Assembly: GCA_026419785.1 (NCBI GenBank)
Contig: JAODTK010005558.1
Location: 124,001-188,000 of the forward strand
Source of the DNA: Sclerodactyla briareus
Lineage: Eukaryota > Echinodermata > Holothuroidea > Dendrochirotida > Sclerodactylidae
Length of the DNA: 64,000 bases
Direction of reading: 5' to 3'
A model generated the notes under the pieces. The model ran no database searches. It saw nothing but the letters and a program-made list of their open reading frames with translations, and was not told where the DNA came from. A program made the position numbers and the translations under genes. Numbering within the stretch: the first letter of the stretch is position 1; each line of letters opens with the position of its first letter. This document shows, one piece after another, positions 47,406 through 57,662 of the stretch.

Positions 47406-47829
47406 GACAATCGGTGAACTCTGGGATCCGGCCACTTTCTTAGAACCTGGATTAGCAGTAGATTAAGGTTCAATGTGACTGGGGACGGTCCCGACCCGAC
47501 CGACGAGAATTAGGCGAATACAAAACCGAACCAGGAACTATAAAACAAATCCACTGCATAACAGCAGAACAATGAAGTAAAGACCTCACCCTTACCAACT
47601 GCAAATACAGCCACCTGGGGAAAAAAACTTTTGGTGACTGCTGGGAATTGGGACCGGAATGTTTGCATGCGAAGTGTCACTGATACCACTCTCCAAGTCT
47701 GCCGCACAGTCTGCCGCATTAGCACACAATCACTAATATTCTGATGGATTTGATGACGATAGTGCCAGAATGCAGAGAACGATCCCCAAGTGCTTTAACA
47801 TGTCATTCTATATATATAAGAACGTACAG
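47406..47829. other. No gene seen
   Basis: Unique DNA without a supportable feature. Confidence 0.4.
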
Positions 47830-48106
47830 TGTCAAAATGTCTATGAAAAGCACCAGTTGGAACAACACTGAGAAGGGAAAAGTCAGTGAAATCATTCTAA
47901 GATACTCTCAGTGCATGTGCCCTACGCAGTCACCTGTCATGCAGAAAAACATTGAAGCTTTTCTAGATAAAAAACTCAACTTAGCGGAGAACTGTACTGA
48001 GACATTTTGCCAAACTCAGTCACCTCATATCATCAGAGAAGCCTATAACTTTGTAAATATGTGTGCTCATAGCCAATGTGAGACAAATACATTTCAACTT
48101 GCCAAG
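47830..48106 (+). CDS. Candidate Cys-rich exon, function unknown
   Basis: An acceptor-like TACAG (ending 47829) leads into one base plus 92 codons, ending at AAG/GTCTAT (donor-like, 48107). The frame has six Cys and two similar blocks about 37 residues apart, CMCPTQSP and FCQTQSP, each followed by a helical-looking charged stretch (VMQKNIEAFLDKKLN and HIIREAYNFVNM), suggesting an internally repeated small domain. Two possible N-glycosylation sites (NNT and NCT) would suit an extracellular protein. The acceptor is only moderate and the open frame extends from 47744 to 48139. I do not recognise the family. Confidence 0.35.
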
Positions 48107-48786
48107 GTCTATCACTTTTACTATTACTATTTTAGATGAAATGGTTTTTGTTTTCATCTCCTTAGAATCTAATGTCTTGGGAATATACTGGAACATGTAT
48201 CTGGCTGGTCAAAAGTGAGATTTTAATTCCCTCCTCCAATTTTAGGAAATCCTCAAATTGGAAGGTGGGGGGGGGGGGGGGCAAAAGGAGATGGGGACTA
48301 TATATTTAGAATGGTTGAACTTCTGGCAGAGGTTTTCTGAACTTTTCCGAACTTATTTGGGTGCATTTTATTTTCACAACCATAAAATTTCCAACCCAAG
48401 CGTTAAAATACTTTTGGGTGTGCCTGCCCTCTCAATTTCCCACCCCATCTACTGCTCCCAGCCCCTTCTGCATCCCCCACCTTTGCATTGACAACCCGCC
48501 TGCTAATATACAGTAGTGTTAACAAAGTGAAGGAATGCTGTCTAAAATCCTTAGGATATGCTAGATGAAGGCAGGAATTGTATCTGAATCTACCTGGATT
48601 TATATATTAACTGGACAGGCAACGGTAAGGCAATGCATGTAACTATCTAACTCAGTTATCGCCCCGGCCATGACAATTTTATTATCTGCCTCTGGTACTA
48701 TTTGCCTTGTTGAGTCCTGCATCTATTGCAATTTTTTTGTCTTCAATCTGCAGATTCCTGAGCTTTGCTCATGTTCTCACTTGCTT
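48107..48786. other. No gene seen
   Basis: Unique DNA with a 15-base G run at 48267-48281. Confidence 0.45.
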
Positions 48787-48794
48787 CCTATGGA

Positions 48795-48978
48795 CAGGGG
48801 TGGAATTTCAGTTGCGGAAGTGGGGGGGGGGGGGATCTGGTCATGGCCAAAAAGTCGGCCCAGGCAACATTACCAGAGATCTCAAATTATGTACAAATGT
48901 ACCTGGGCAACGGCGGAGCCGAGGCGAAAAAGTGAGGGGGGGGGGGGCAAATGACCCCCATAATCCCACCCCTGCATG
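48795..48978. mobile_element. hAT-like MITE with 8-bp target duplication and two G tracts
   Basis: CAGGGGTGGAATT at the left and AATCCCACCCCTG at the right form terminal inverted repeats. CCTATGGA flanks the element directly on the left (48787-48794) and, after four more bases CATG, on the right (48979-48986). An 8-bp target duplication and CAGGG termini are hallmarks of hAT elements. At 184 bp it has no transposase. Two G runs of about 12 and 10 bases lie inside. Open frames across it are shadows. Confidence 0.75.
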
Positions 48979-48986
48979 CCTATGGA

Positions 48987-49269
48987 ATAGGTTGCCTGAA
49001 AAAAAGTATCACGCATAGTTGCAGCGTACGAGAGCACTTGTTCATTTCATTCTAATTTCACAGACAGGAATTCAATTTTGGAATACATCACAATCCTGTG
49101 GAAGCAGCTCTATATAATTGCGTATGTATTTAACTGTGTACTAGGTTTCTGTGATTTAGAGAAACACGCTTTGAAGGCTTCTAGATGTTAAATGGTAGAT
49201 GTCCAAGAGCCTGAAATGTCCAACCTTTGGCTCGGGGTTGAACCCCCCTCCCATGAGTATGCCAGCTCG
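48987..49269. other. No gene seen
   Basis: Short unique stretch between two mobile elements. Confidence 0.4.
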
Positions 49270-49478
49270 GGTAAAGCCGCATTTCCATGCACGCGGGCGG
49301 GCGGGCGGGAAAACGAAACGCCCGCCTGCCCTCCAGCCCCGCCCGCGTGCATGGAAAGGGTCTTCCAAAACGCCCGCCCGCCCGTCCGTGTGCATGGAAA
49401 CGGCTCCATTGAAATAACGATGAGCGATTTTATACAGCCCGCCCGCCCGCCGCCTGCGTGCATGAAACGCGGCTTTAC
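49270..49478. mobile_element. GC-ended foldback element, copy 2
   Basis: GTAAAGCCGCATTTCCATGC at the left is matched in reverse by GCATGAAACGCGGCTTTAC at the right. Inside are four GCATGGAAA or GCATGAAA modules next to CGGGCGGG repeats, in alternating orientation, and a reversed GTTATTTCAATGGAG core near 49405-49420. The whole 209-bp element can fold on itself. The same modules build the larger element at 31091-31817. Confidence 0.8.
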
Positions 49479-50385
49479 GGGGGTGTCAACCCAACCCCCC
49501 CCCAATACGTATCTCTTCTACTTCTTTAACCACTGACTGAGTAACAATTAATAATGATGCTGATTTATTCCATGGAGATGAGGTCTGGTGATTAGAATAT
49601 TCATCAGAGAAGTTAAATAAAGGTGATTCATTACCAATCTATCTAGAGGGAAATATTAGCCTCATTGGGTAACAGTTTTCCTGGTGACAATTCATTCCCA
49701 TGCAGAAAACAATCCAATGCGAAATGCCTCAAATGCCAAAAAATGGGGGTTGGTGCAGTTAATATCAAAAGCTTTCTAGAAAGTTAAGAATAAATTGGTG
49801 TTTAAAGATGACATTTCCCTGTTTCCGTTTTTCTCCATAATTATACATTCATACTGTGACAAGAGTAAGTCACATGAGCAGAACTTCGAAAATACATACA
49901 ATACACGCACTGATTTTTCTTTGCATAAATTTTCTCTCCTAATAGATTGAAAGACATCATTTCTAGTAATTTTTTTCCGAGAAGGGTGTTTTTACAAATT
50001 TTGGAATGGACGTTAAAATGTAGTCATGCACTGTCGCACAGGTTTTAGAGAATGTTCATCCCATGTAGATGTCTAGCTATATTCATTATGTAGGAAGGCT
50101 GATGCACAGGCTTTACAGATAGAAATAAAACCACACACTGCAACACATACATAAGAACTAACTGTCACACACAGTCACGCTGAGGGGGATCCTACACAAC
50201 GCAGCCTCCCACCCCCAACAAAAATCCCATCAGACGTAGCAATCCATCCGCAGGAGATTTTCCCCGAGAACATCTGCAAAGGACTCACCTCTTTTCCCTA
50301 TCATCCTCCTAAAAGAACGTCGTAAACGAGCTCTGCCAGTAGAGTGAGGTTCCGCATCCATTTTTATTTTTTTTTTTGCTCCCTA
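49479..50385. other. No gene seen
   Basis: AT-rich unique DNA. Confidence 0.45.
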
Positions 50386-50634
50386 TCAGTGCATACTACC
50401 GTGTGTGTCTGCCTCATCCAAGATGCTCTGCCGTTGCGGTTGCCGTGCCGACTCCCCGGTTCGCAGGGCTCCTGCGTGCGTGACCTTCTTCCCTTGGTGG
50501 AGAGTAATCAAAGACCTGCACCAGTCTAGCGGCGGTTGCTCTTGCCAGTGTAGGGGCTGTTGCCGAGGCTCCGCTCCCTCCCCGGCGTGGATGCAGTCAA
50601 GAATATTACTCCCGGTGGCGGCAGCGTCGTTCAT
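50386..50634 (-). CDS. Candidate GC-rich first exon, function unknown
   Basis: Within a CpG-rich island (about 50380-50850), a minus-strand ATG at 50634 with A at -3 opens 82 codons beginning MNDAAATGSNILDC, with a polar, Gln/His/Arg-rich middle and an acidic end (SILDEADTHG). A donor-like CG/GTAGTA lies at plus 50394-50399, just before the stop. The open frame extends upstream to 50799. GC content, CpG frequency and a good start context are what a vertebrate-style or deuterostome first exon shows, but an overlapping plus-strand frame (50405-50734) is also open. I do not recognise the protein. Confidence 0.3.
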   Translation of the reverse strand: MNDAAATGSNILDCIHAGEGAEPRQQPLHWQEQPPLDWCRSLITLHQGKKVTHAGALRTGESARQPQRQSILDEADTHGSMH

Positions 50635-50849
50635 CGTGGGAAGATCGTCAATTGAACACACCATAATAAGGGTAGACTGGTGCGGACTTAACACACAACA
50701 CTCGCTCCCTGATGCAGATTCTCCGAGAATGTAATGGGTAAATGGGATGCATGCATAGAGGCTGCTGCGACAGGAGCCTGTGCTGGGATCTCGAAGCAAC
50801 GAACCGTCCGGCCGGCGCTAACGTCTGTGTACGAGCTGTACTAAAAAAA

Positions 50850-52189
50850 CGGGAGATATGAAGCTCGGCATCACAATATAAGAGTCTGTCCATTTTTTAC
50901 AAAGTGAACGGGGGACCTAGATTTAATTAACAAATCACCTCACACTAGTATGTTGGCTTGCGAGCAGGCACTGCCACCGGTATGGATAACAAGATCCTCG
51001 CTGATTGCTGTCGGAGATGGTGTACGACAAGTTCAGCCGCAGCTGAGGGTGTTGAACAATGGGGAATGGAGGGAACCAGATTGCAGACGATAATCAGGAG
51101 TATAATAAATTAGTATAGTGACTCAATGGGGACGGCCCACTGCATTATGCAAACAGTTTGACGTGGGATATTAGCTATGTCAACAGCAAAGGTTTAACTG
51201 ATTTTGTATTGATATGGCAACTTATTTGGTGTAAATGATGAGTCCAATGTCTGATTGAGTATTTACACAATTGCAAATGCAACTGTGGAAAAACAAATAA
51301 TTTATTTGTAAATTTAAATTTATTAATATGAAATATTAACACAATTTTATATAATATGTTTTTTTTTTCCTTGATGAGTAGACATACATAATGTCAAATC
51401 GAAAACCAAACAATCATACCTGGTAATCATTTAACAGGTCAATTTTAGTGGGTGGATGAATAATACCCACAGGCTTGTAGCAGTGTGGGGCCCGGAGAAG
51501 AGGTGGGGGGCAGGTAGGGGTGTTTCTAACCTCCCTACTAACCCAGAAAACAAGTGCAATTGTTAGGGAATTCTTGGCTGCAGGCAAATACTGTCAAGAA
51601 AGTGTAATAATTCTACCTTTACTAACCCCTGATGAACCTGAAATGACTACATTATAACATTTTTGCCACAATATTAATTCCATGTAAATTTGTCATTTTC
51701 GTAAATTTAGCAAAAATTATGCAATTAGCCTTATAATGACCTCTGATGACCTTGGAAAAACTTGCAACATATTTGGGATGACATATTTACTATGTGTACA
51801 TGTTTCGTGAAATCCATTCAATGTTGAGGAATTTAGCCATTAGGCCTAATCTAAACAAGTCGCCTATCTAAGCGGCATATAGTAATGAAGTATCAAACTG
51901 GGAACATGACGGCATAGACAAGCAGCTAGGAAAAACAGTCTAAAACAGTCAGGAGGATGTGAAGGTCATATAAACCCTGTACCCGATGCTTTAGTAGAGA
52001 CAGGTAAACAGGAAGGCAGAAGTGATCGAGTTGAGCGATTTGAAAAACCCGTTTTCATTTTGGATTCTAAGCTGGTACCAGGCTAACTAGTTTTTTACCC
52101 AGGTAGGTACTGCAATTATACACACAGCCAATTGTGTTGACACAGGGGGCCAGATGGGGGGGGGAGAGGGCCACTGTTTTAACGGAGTC
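50850..52189. other. No gene seen
   Basis: AT-rich unique DNA, with a T run near 51360 and G-rich text near 51485-51520. Confidence 0.45.
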
Positions 52190-52420
52190 GCTAAATCCAT
52201 AATTCTAGTCCAGACATCACAGCTATTTGGGGTGAGTTTCTGGAACAATGGAGACAACTGACAAGGAGATATCTAATGTCAAAAAGGAAAGCCACTGTCC
52301 ATTGAGTTCTGTTGACATAGAAACTGATTTGGTGAGGCCATTTACAAGGGGCCACTTTCCCTTGGGTTCCAACCTCAAACCCCCCCCCCCCCCCCCAAGA
52401 CAAATCTCTTGGTACGCATC
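52190..52420 (-). mobile_element. hAT-like MITE (CAGTGGCGTACC family), reversed copy
   Basis: On the minus strand GATGCGTACCAAGAGATTTG leads into a 17-base G run (plus C run 52380-52396), TTTGAGGTTGGAACCCAAGG and GAAAGTGGCCCC, as in the copy at 6341-6608. The interior then diverges and the 3' terminus is not clear. Confidence 0.6.
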
Positions 52421-52520
52421 TGATCCTGCCCAGTATCTTCTGATCAACATTAATTTTTTTTCCGGTCCGGTATTGACACTGTGGTGACAGTGGGTACAGA
52501 ACCATAGTACATCTGTTCCA

Positions 52521-52573
52521 GGAGAGAAGAGAGGGAAGAGGGATGATTGGGGGAAGGGTAACTGATTGGAGGA
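52521..52573 (+). repeat. Minisatellite units left of the LINE insertion
   Basis: GGGAAGAGGGATGATTGGGG and AAGGGTAACTGATTGGA are recognisable as diverged copies of the 19-bp unit that forms the array at 53112-53790. Confidence 0.7.
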
Positions 52574-53110
52574 ATTATCATCTCCATAATCTTCGTACCA
52601 TCGGCAAGTTCCTCCACCAAGGAAAAACCTTTGAAAGACTTGTTCTCTCGCTGCTCATCTTTAGCCACCCTCGATTAGTGTACTTCTGCTTTATATGGCT
52701 TCCTGCAATACGATTGCGTACATCTCCAAAAGACATTCAAAATGTGCCGCACTCGCTTTGGTGTCAGGTATCAAAAGTTGACCACATCCAAGACCATCTT
52801 AAAAATCTGCATTGGTTGCCAGTTAAGTACTGTATACTGTTTAAGATTGGCGTTCTTACAAGGCCCTCGCAAATCAGACCCCATCATACCTTAAATTTAT
52901 GATTTTCACAGGAAAATACGCAATACCACTAAGACGGGCAACTCCATTCTTCTGGTCACGTTCTTGTCCTATACTATGTATTGGTATCACTTGTGATTTT
53001 TTGTTTTGTAGCTTGCTCAGGAGAGCATTATTCTTTGTATTGTTTGTAAAGCGCATACTAATATGTATATAGAGATGTGCGCTATATAAATACATTTATC
53101 TTAACCTTAA
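52574..53110 (+). mobile_element. L2-like LINE, 5'-truncated 3' end
   Basis: Translated blocks read YHLHNLRTIGKFL (about 52575), RLVYF and LPAIRLR (about 52670-52720), HIQDHLKNLHWLPVKY (about 52783-52830) and FKIGVLT, the classic C-terminal RT text of L2-related LINEs, with a few frameshifts. The 3' end has GTAAAGCGCATACTAATATG and GTGCGCTATATAAATAC, the usual tail of this LINE type, followed by CTTAAC repeats. It starts inside and ends inside the minisatellite, so it inserted into the array. Only about 540 bp remain and it is inactive. Confidence 0.85.
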
Positions 53111-53111
53111 C

Positions 53112-53790
53112 CTTGGAGAGAGGGTAGATGATTGGGGAGAGGGTAGCTGATTGGAGAGAGGGTAGCTGATTGGAGAGAGGGTAGCTGATTGGAGAGAGGG
53201 TAGCTGATTGGAGAGAGGGTAGCTGATTGGAGAGAGGGTAGCTGATTGGGGAGAGAGTAGCTGATTGGGGAGAGAGTAGCTGATTGGGGAGAGGGTAGCT
53301 GGTTGGGGAGAGGGAAGCTGATTGGAAGAGGGTAGATGATTGGGGAGAGGGTAGCTGATTGGAGAGAGGGTAGCTGATTGGAGAGAGGGTAGCTGATTGG
53401 AGAGAGGGTAGCTGATTGGAGAGAGGGTAGCTGATTGGAGAGAGGGTAGCTGATTGGGGAGAGAGTAGCTGATTGGGGAGAGAGTAGCTGGTGGGGGAGA
53501 CTGGTTGGGGGGGGAAGCTGATTGGGAAGAGTAGCTGGTTGGAGAGAGAGGTGCTGGTTTGGGGAGAGGGGAAGGGATTTTTGAGGCAGGAGGGTAGCGA
53601 TTGGGGAGAGGGTCAGTGATTGGGGAGAGGGTTAGTGATTGGGAGAGGGTTGGTAGTGGTTGGGGAGGAGAGGGAAGCTGATTGGGAAGAGGGTAGCTGG
53701 TTGGAGAGAGGGTATCTGATCGGGAAAAGGGTAGCTGATTGGGGATCGGGAAGCTGATCAGGGAGAGCTGGCTGATAGGAGGGAGGGGGG
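53112..53790 (+). repeat. 19-bp minisatellite, about 35 units
   Basis: The unit is GATTGGAGAGAGGGTAGCT, near-perfect in 53140-53260 and 53340-53470 and degrading towards 53790. Because 19 is not a multiple of three and no reverse frame has a stop, the minus strand has a 235-codon open frame with a 19-residue period rich in Ser, Pro and Leu. That frame is a by-product of the repeat, not a gene. Confidence 0.95.
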
Positions 53791-55407
53791 AAGTTGGATG
53801 CACGAGACAGGTCCAGAAGTAGTCGAACTAGATCTTAGTTTTTTTTTATATGTTTCAACAATTTTTGTTAGTGAGGGGACTAAAGAGGGGCTGTCACAAT
53901 GACAATGAATTCATCGCCACACCCGATTCCAATAGCAACACCGGTCACAAATGACGAAACGAGAACGAAAGAGTAAAATGCGGACTGATCTGCGAGGATG
54001 AACTATCGATAAACTGAACCATGTTATCGTTATCATCAGTTAGTGTGGCCAGGGCTTAAGGGATGGTGAGAGGTACAGAATATCAGTCTGAGTCCCAGAC
54101 CTGCTTAGTCGCCTTTTTTTCTGCGAAATGTTTTTAAAATCGCGGGTTCACACGTTTCGAAACAATGCAATTAATTTTGAGACCAACCTCTACTTCCACA
54201 CCATTGGACCCCACTTGGGTGCCATTTCTATCAAACCACTCTCCATGTTCTGGAACCAAATCTGCAGCTACTTGGATTTGGGGGGTAACATGGATCTCTT
54301 TTCATATGAAATGAGAAGGATAGCATGGTTGACCTGATCGCCAAATGTGGGGACCATACTGTTGGAGGTTCACCCTCCAGGCGATGTCCTATTTATATTG
54401 GTTGATACCTTGACTTCCGCCCATCATGAATTGCATCAAGTCCACGCCCGGGGGAAAGGAATAAGGACAGTCCTGGATCTATGACAGCCTGATCATCCTA
54501 CCTCCTTAATCGAACAACAACATTCCAGACAATGATAGTGATATCAATATGTTATTGGTAGCCACCTGAAACAACATGAAGAAGTACAAATAATCATTAT
54601 GGGTGTCCTTTTTCTGAGAAAGATTTTTTTTATGCTGACCAGGCCGTTGCTGATTCAGAGAGGGGAAACCCCCTGAAGATGTCTAGCATATGTCCCGGGG
54701 GGTGAGATGAACGAAAAAGAATGTTGTGATGATGTCGTGTTAATTAACGTGAACAGGTAATAACCATATGTGGGTATAACATTACACCTAGTTGGCACAA
54801 CATGACATATATTTCCCTGTTGGGTAGGGGGGTTGCCTTTGTAATGTATGCTAGTGGGAATCCCCAGCGCACCTTTTTCACTATTGTCTGCAAACAAGCA
54901 CACATGTGAATTGAAATATGGATCAGACTATATAGTTTATGACTCTGTCATGCACACCTACAATATAGCTGTCTGAACCCCACTTGGGTAATTGCAAAGT
55001 TTTAGGGGATGTCGGTATGGCACTTGCTGTTGGTGGACAATGTTTGGAACACTGCCATATCTAATGGAAAGGGTAAACTGCAAATGCAACGCCGAGCAGC
55101 ACGTTTTTCAGAACAATTGGTCCGCGGAAAAGTCACATTATGCATAAAATGTACAGGCATATGACCAGGGTGGCACTGTACCAATAAGCACTTGGAGCGA
55201 AAGGCACCTACACAAACATACATAACAGCCCCTGTTTACTGTAATCAGGGCGCACCCTCGTTGGTTATCTGATCATTGAAGACCACCAAAATTTTCATTT
55301 TGGGGGATTTATTTATATTTTTTATTACTGTTCTCCCCAACTAGCCTGTTGCCTTCGAGGACGGGAAGTTCACCGAGTGTTAAAAGACCACTGTAACATT
55401 GTGTAAC
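53791..55407. other. No gene called
   Basis: Unique DNA. Open frames at 54128-54337 (plus) and 55002-55223 (minus, Cys-rich) lack convincing splice signals. Confidence 0.4.
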
Positions 55408-55590
55408 ATGGCCCTGTACTTGCTGGTGTTCCTCCTACCTCTTTGGCATAGTCGAACAGCATTTGCATTACAGTTTCTTGTGCTGGTTTGTATCTTATCA
55501 AACTCTGCCATAGGAAAAAAGGACCTACTGACTACACCCAAAAGCTATAAGACAATAGGCATGCATTTCCCTGTCTCCCACCCTCGGTGA
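55408..55590 (+). CDS. Candidate secreted or membrane peptide frame
   Basis: An ATG in good context (A at -3, G at +4) opens 60 codons. Residues 1-20 (MALYLLVFLLPLWHSRTAFA) resemble a signal peptide, followed by a second hydrophobic stretch and a basic, Thr/Ser-containing tail. The frame ends in TGA at 55588-55590, where CG/GTGATA is also a weak donor, so it may be a first exon. No homology is recognised. Confidence 0.25.
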   Translation: MALYLLVFLLPLWHSRTAFALQFLVLVCILSNSAIGKKDLLTTPKSYKTIGMHFPVSHPR

Positions 55591-57392
55591 TATCCCTTCA
55601 TGTCATTTTCTCATACGCTCAATGTCTATGCCACTCCAGAGAGCACTCTGAACTAGAGCTGGACTGAGAAAATGAGGGCGCTATTTCTATATTGCTCAGG
55701 AAACTTTACACAAACACTGCCTTCTGTGTGTAATGGATTCACAATCATTGCCCCTTTATGTTAGTTCCAGCTAAGACAAGAGTACACTTTCCCCTCCACC
55801 CCCTCACCCCTTTCCCTCAATACTTTTGGCCTTTGAATTTTAGGCACCCGCCGCTTGACAGTGCCTAACCTCACCTAAAATGAATTAGAATTAATCATAT
55901 CAGGCAATGTTGGAAAAAAGCTTTCTTAAAAAAAATGCAAAGGCTTGACAAGCCTTCCTGATGCACAGGTATCAGCAGAATAGAGGATAAAGCTGTGTAC
56001 TCACCCTAATGTTTAAATTCAATAGCCTGCCCTACTCCAGTTCCACACTACAAGCACGACACAACCAACGAAGCAAACATAAGCTAACATAAACAATTTT
56101 CCCAATATAGCTTGGTCCACTTCATGTCCCCAAATTTGCAATATTCATTACAAACGCAATAAATATTATTTCACTTCCTTCCATTGCATAAGGTATTTCG
56201 AATGGGAAGGTGTTTACCAGACGTGCTGAATTTAGATCCGCCATAGTTACAAAAAACTTACACATAATAACAATATGAAGAAATACCTGTCTGCAATGTG
56301 AGTGTAACTCAACAAGAACCAACGTAGGAAACATGGATACCAGATGGTTGGCACTCCCGATGTGATTTTTGAACAGCCTCTAAAGGACAACTGCAGGCTT
56401 AATACAACAGAGGTTTATCTTGTGGAGAATGGAAAACTGTATCTATATCCAACCCATTTCAATACGATGTTCCTAGGTGGAGTTATTGGCCTTTCAAAGT
56501 TTGGGCCATTAGGCAGAGAACTTGGGGAGAACCCCAATTGCACAATTATGCACACGCACACATGGACACACTGGAAATTATGTACGTATTTCATTTTTCA
56601 TTTTGTTGAATAATCAACATTCAGCAAGTCCTGTTGTCTTTTTCTCTTACCAAATCACTATCCAAACCCAAAATCAACACCTACCGCCCCCACCCACATA
56701 CAGCAATCCTCTCCCACTGACCAAATGCTTTTCGAAGTAAATTAATGTTTGAATTTCAATAGAAAACAGAATGTTTGCAGGTTTGCAAGTTTGCATCATT
56801 TAAATTATTGCCTCCGATCTGGCGCGATACACAGGCTTCACCAATACACAAACTCAAAGGACTAATAACTCATTATGGAAAGTCCAATGAACCTCCGGTT
56901 TGGACTGACGCATTCAATTCAATCCGCATGATATTAGCCCCTTCTTGAATCATCCGGCAAGTTTGTACGTCTTTTAACTGTTTCATGCCCGGTAACATTT
57001 GCTAACAATCAATAGTTGCACAGAGACATACAAACTACATTTGTCAACAGAGGGGAGGGAGAATTCCCCATTAAATCAGCAAAACAACAAGTTCGGTCAA
57101 TACAGAACTGCTTGCTGAAAGTTCCGTGGAGGGGGGGGGGAGGGTCCAATCTGTCAAAGCCACCATGTGTTGTGGGTTAAGATGCTAACATATGGAGGCC
57201 TGACCACACCCTACACAAGTTTTGTTGTTCAGGGTAAATTCAGGGTCCTCCAGTTATTCTGGCAATAACACCTGTTTATGATCGATTGCCCGTTAGGATT
57301 GATGATATGTGCTAAGGGTCTGTCTTGGCAACTCCAGATTGAGATAATGAGTATCAACGAACATTAACAAAGGAATTTCGCACACATCCCAT
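55591..57392. other. No gene called
   Basis: AT-rich unique DNA with a ten-base G run near 57130. The plus-strand open frame at 56344-56613 is somewhat protein-like but has no splice support. Confidence 0.4.
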
Positions 57393-57662
57393 TTCATTCC
57401 GCTAAGCGCCCAGGTCTTACGAGAGTACACTTTCTCCTTTTGTATTTTTTTGGGTGTATTTTTGCGGGACTGAAACTTGTGTACGTAACACACATTCAAA
57501 CCTCGCACAGGTTGTACTATACACTGCAATGAAATGCAGTAGTGGCTGGCATTAAACAGAAATTTTTTCAGCTTTTCGGCCGCGCATATCAACTAATTAT
57601 ATTGACAAGATTTTCAAAAACGTTGGGTGGGCGCTACGGGAGATGGCGCTTAGCGGAATGAA
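57393..57662. repeat. Inverted-repeat element with 18-bp perfect ends
   Basis: TTCATTCCGCTAAGCGCC at 57393-57410 is repeated exactly in reverse at 57645-57662, enclosing about 234 bases. The identity stops abruptly at 18 bases. It may be a MITE, but no target duplication is evident and no second copy is seen in the window. Confidence 0.7.

Noticed and set aside
53096-53803. Longest open frame in the window (235 codons, minus), Ser/Pro/Leu-rich
   Set aside because: It is the reverse reading of a 19-bp minisatellite with no stop in any of its three minus frames. The 19-residue period follows from the repeat length, not from coding.
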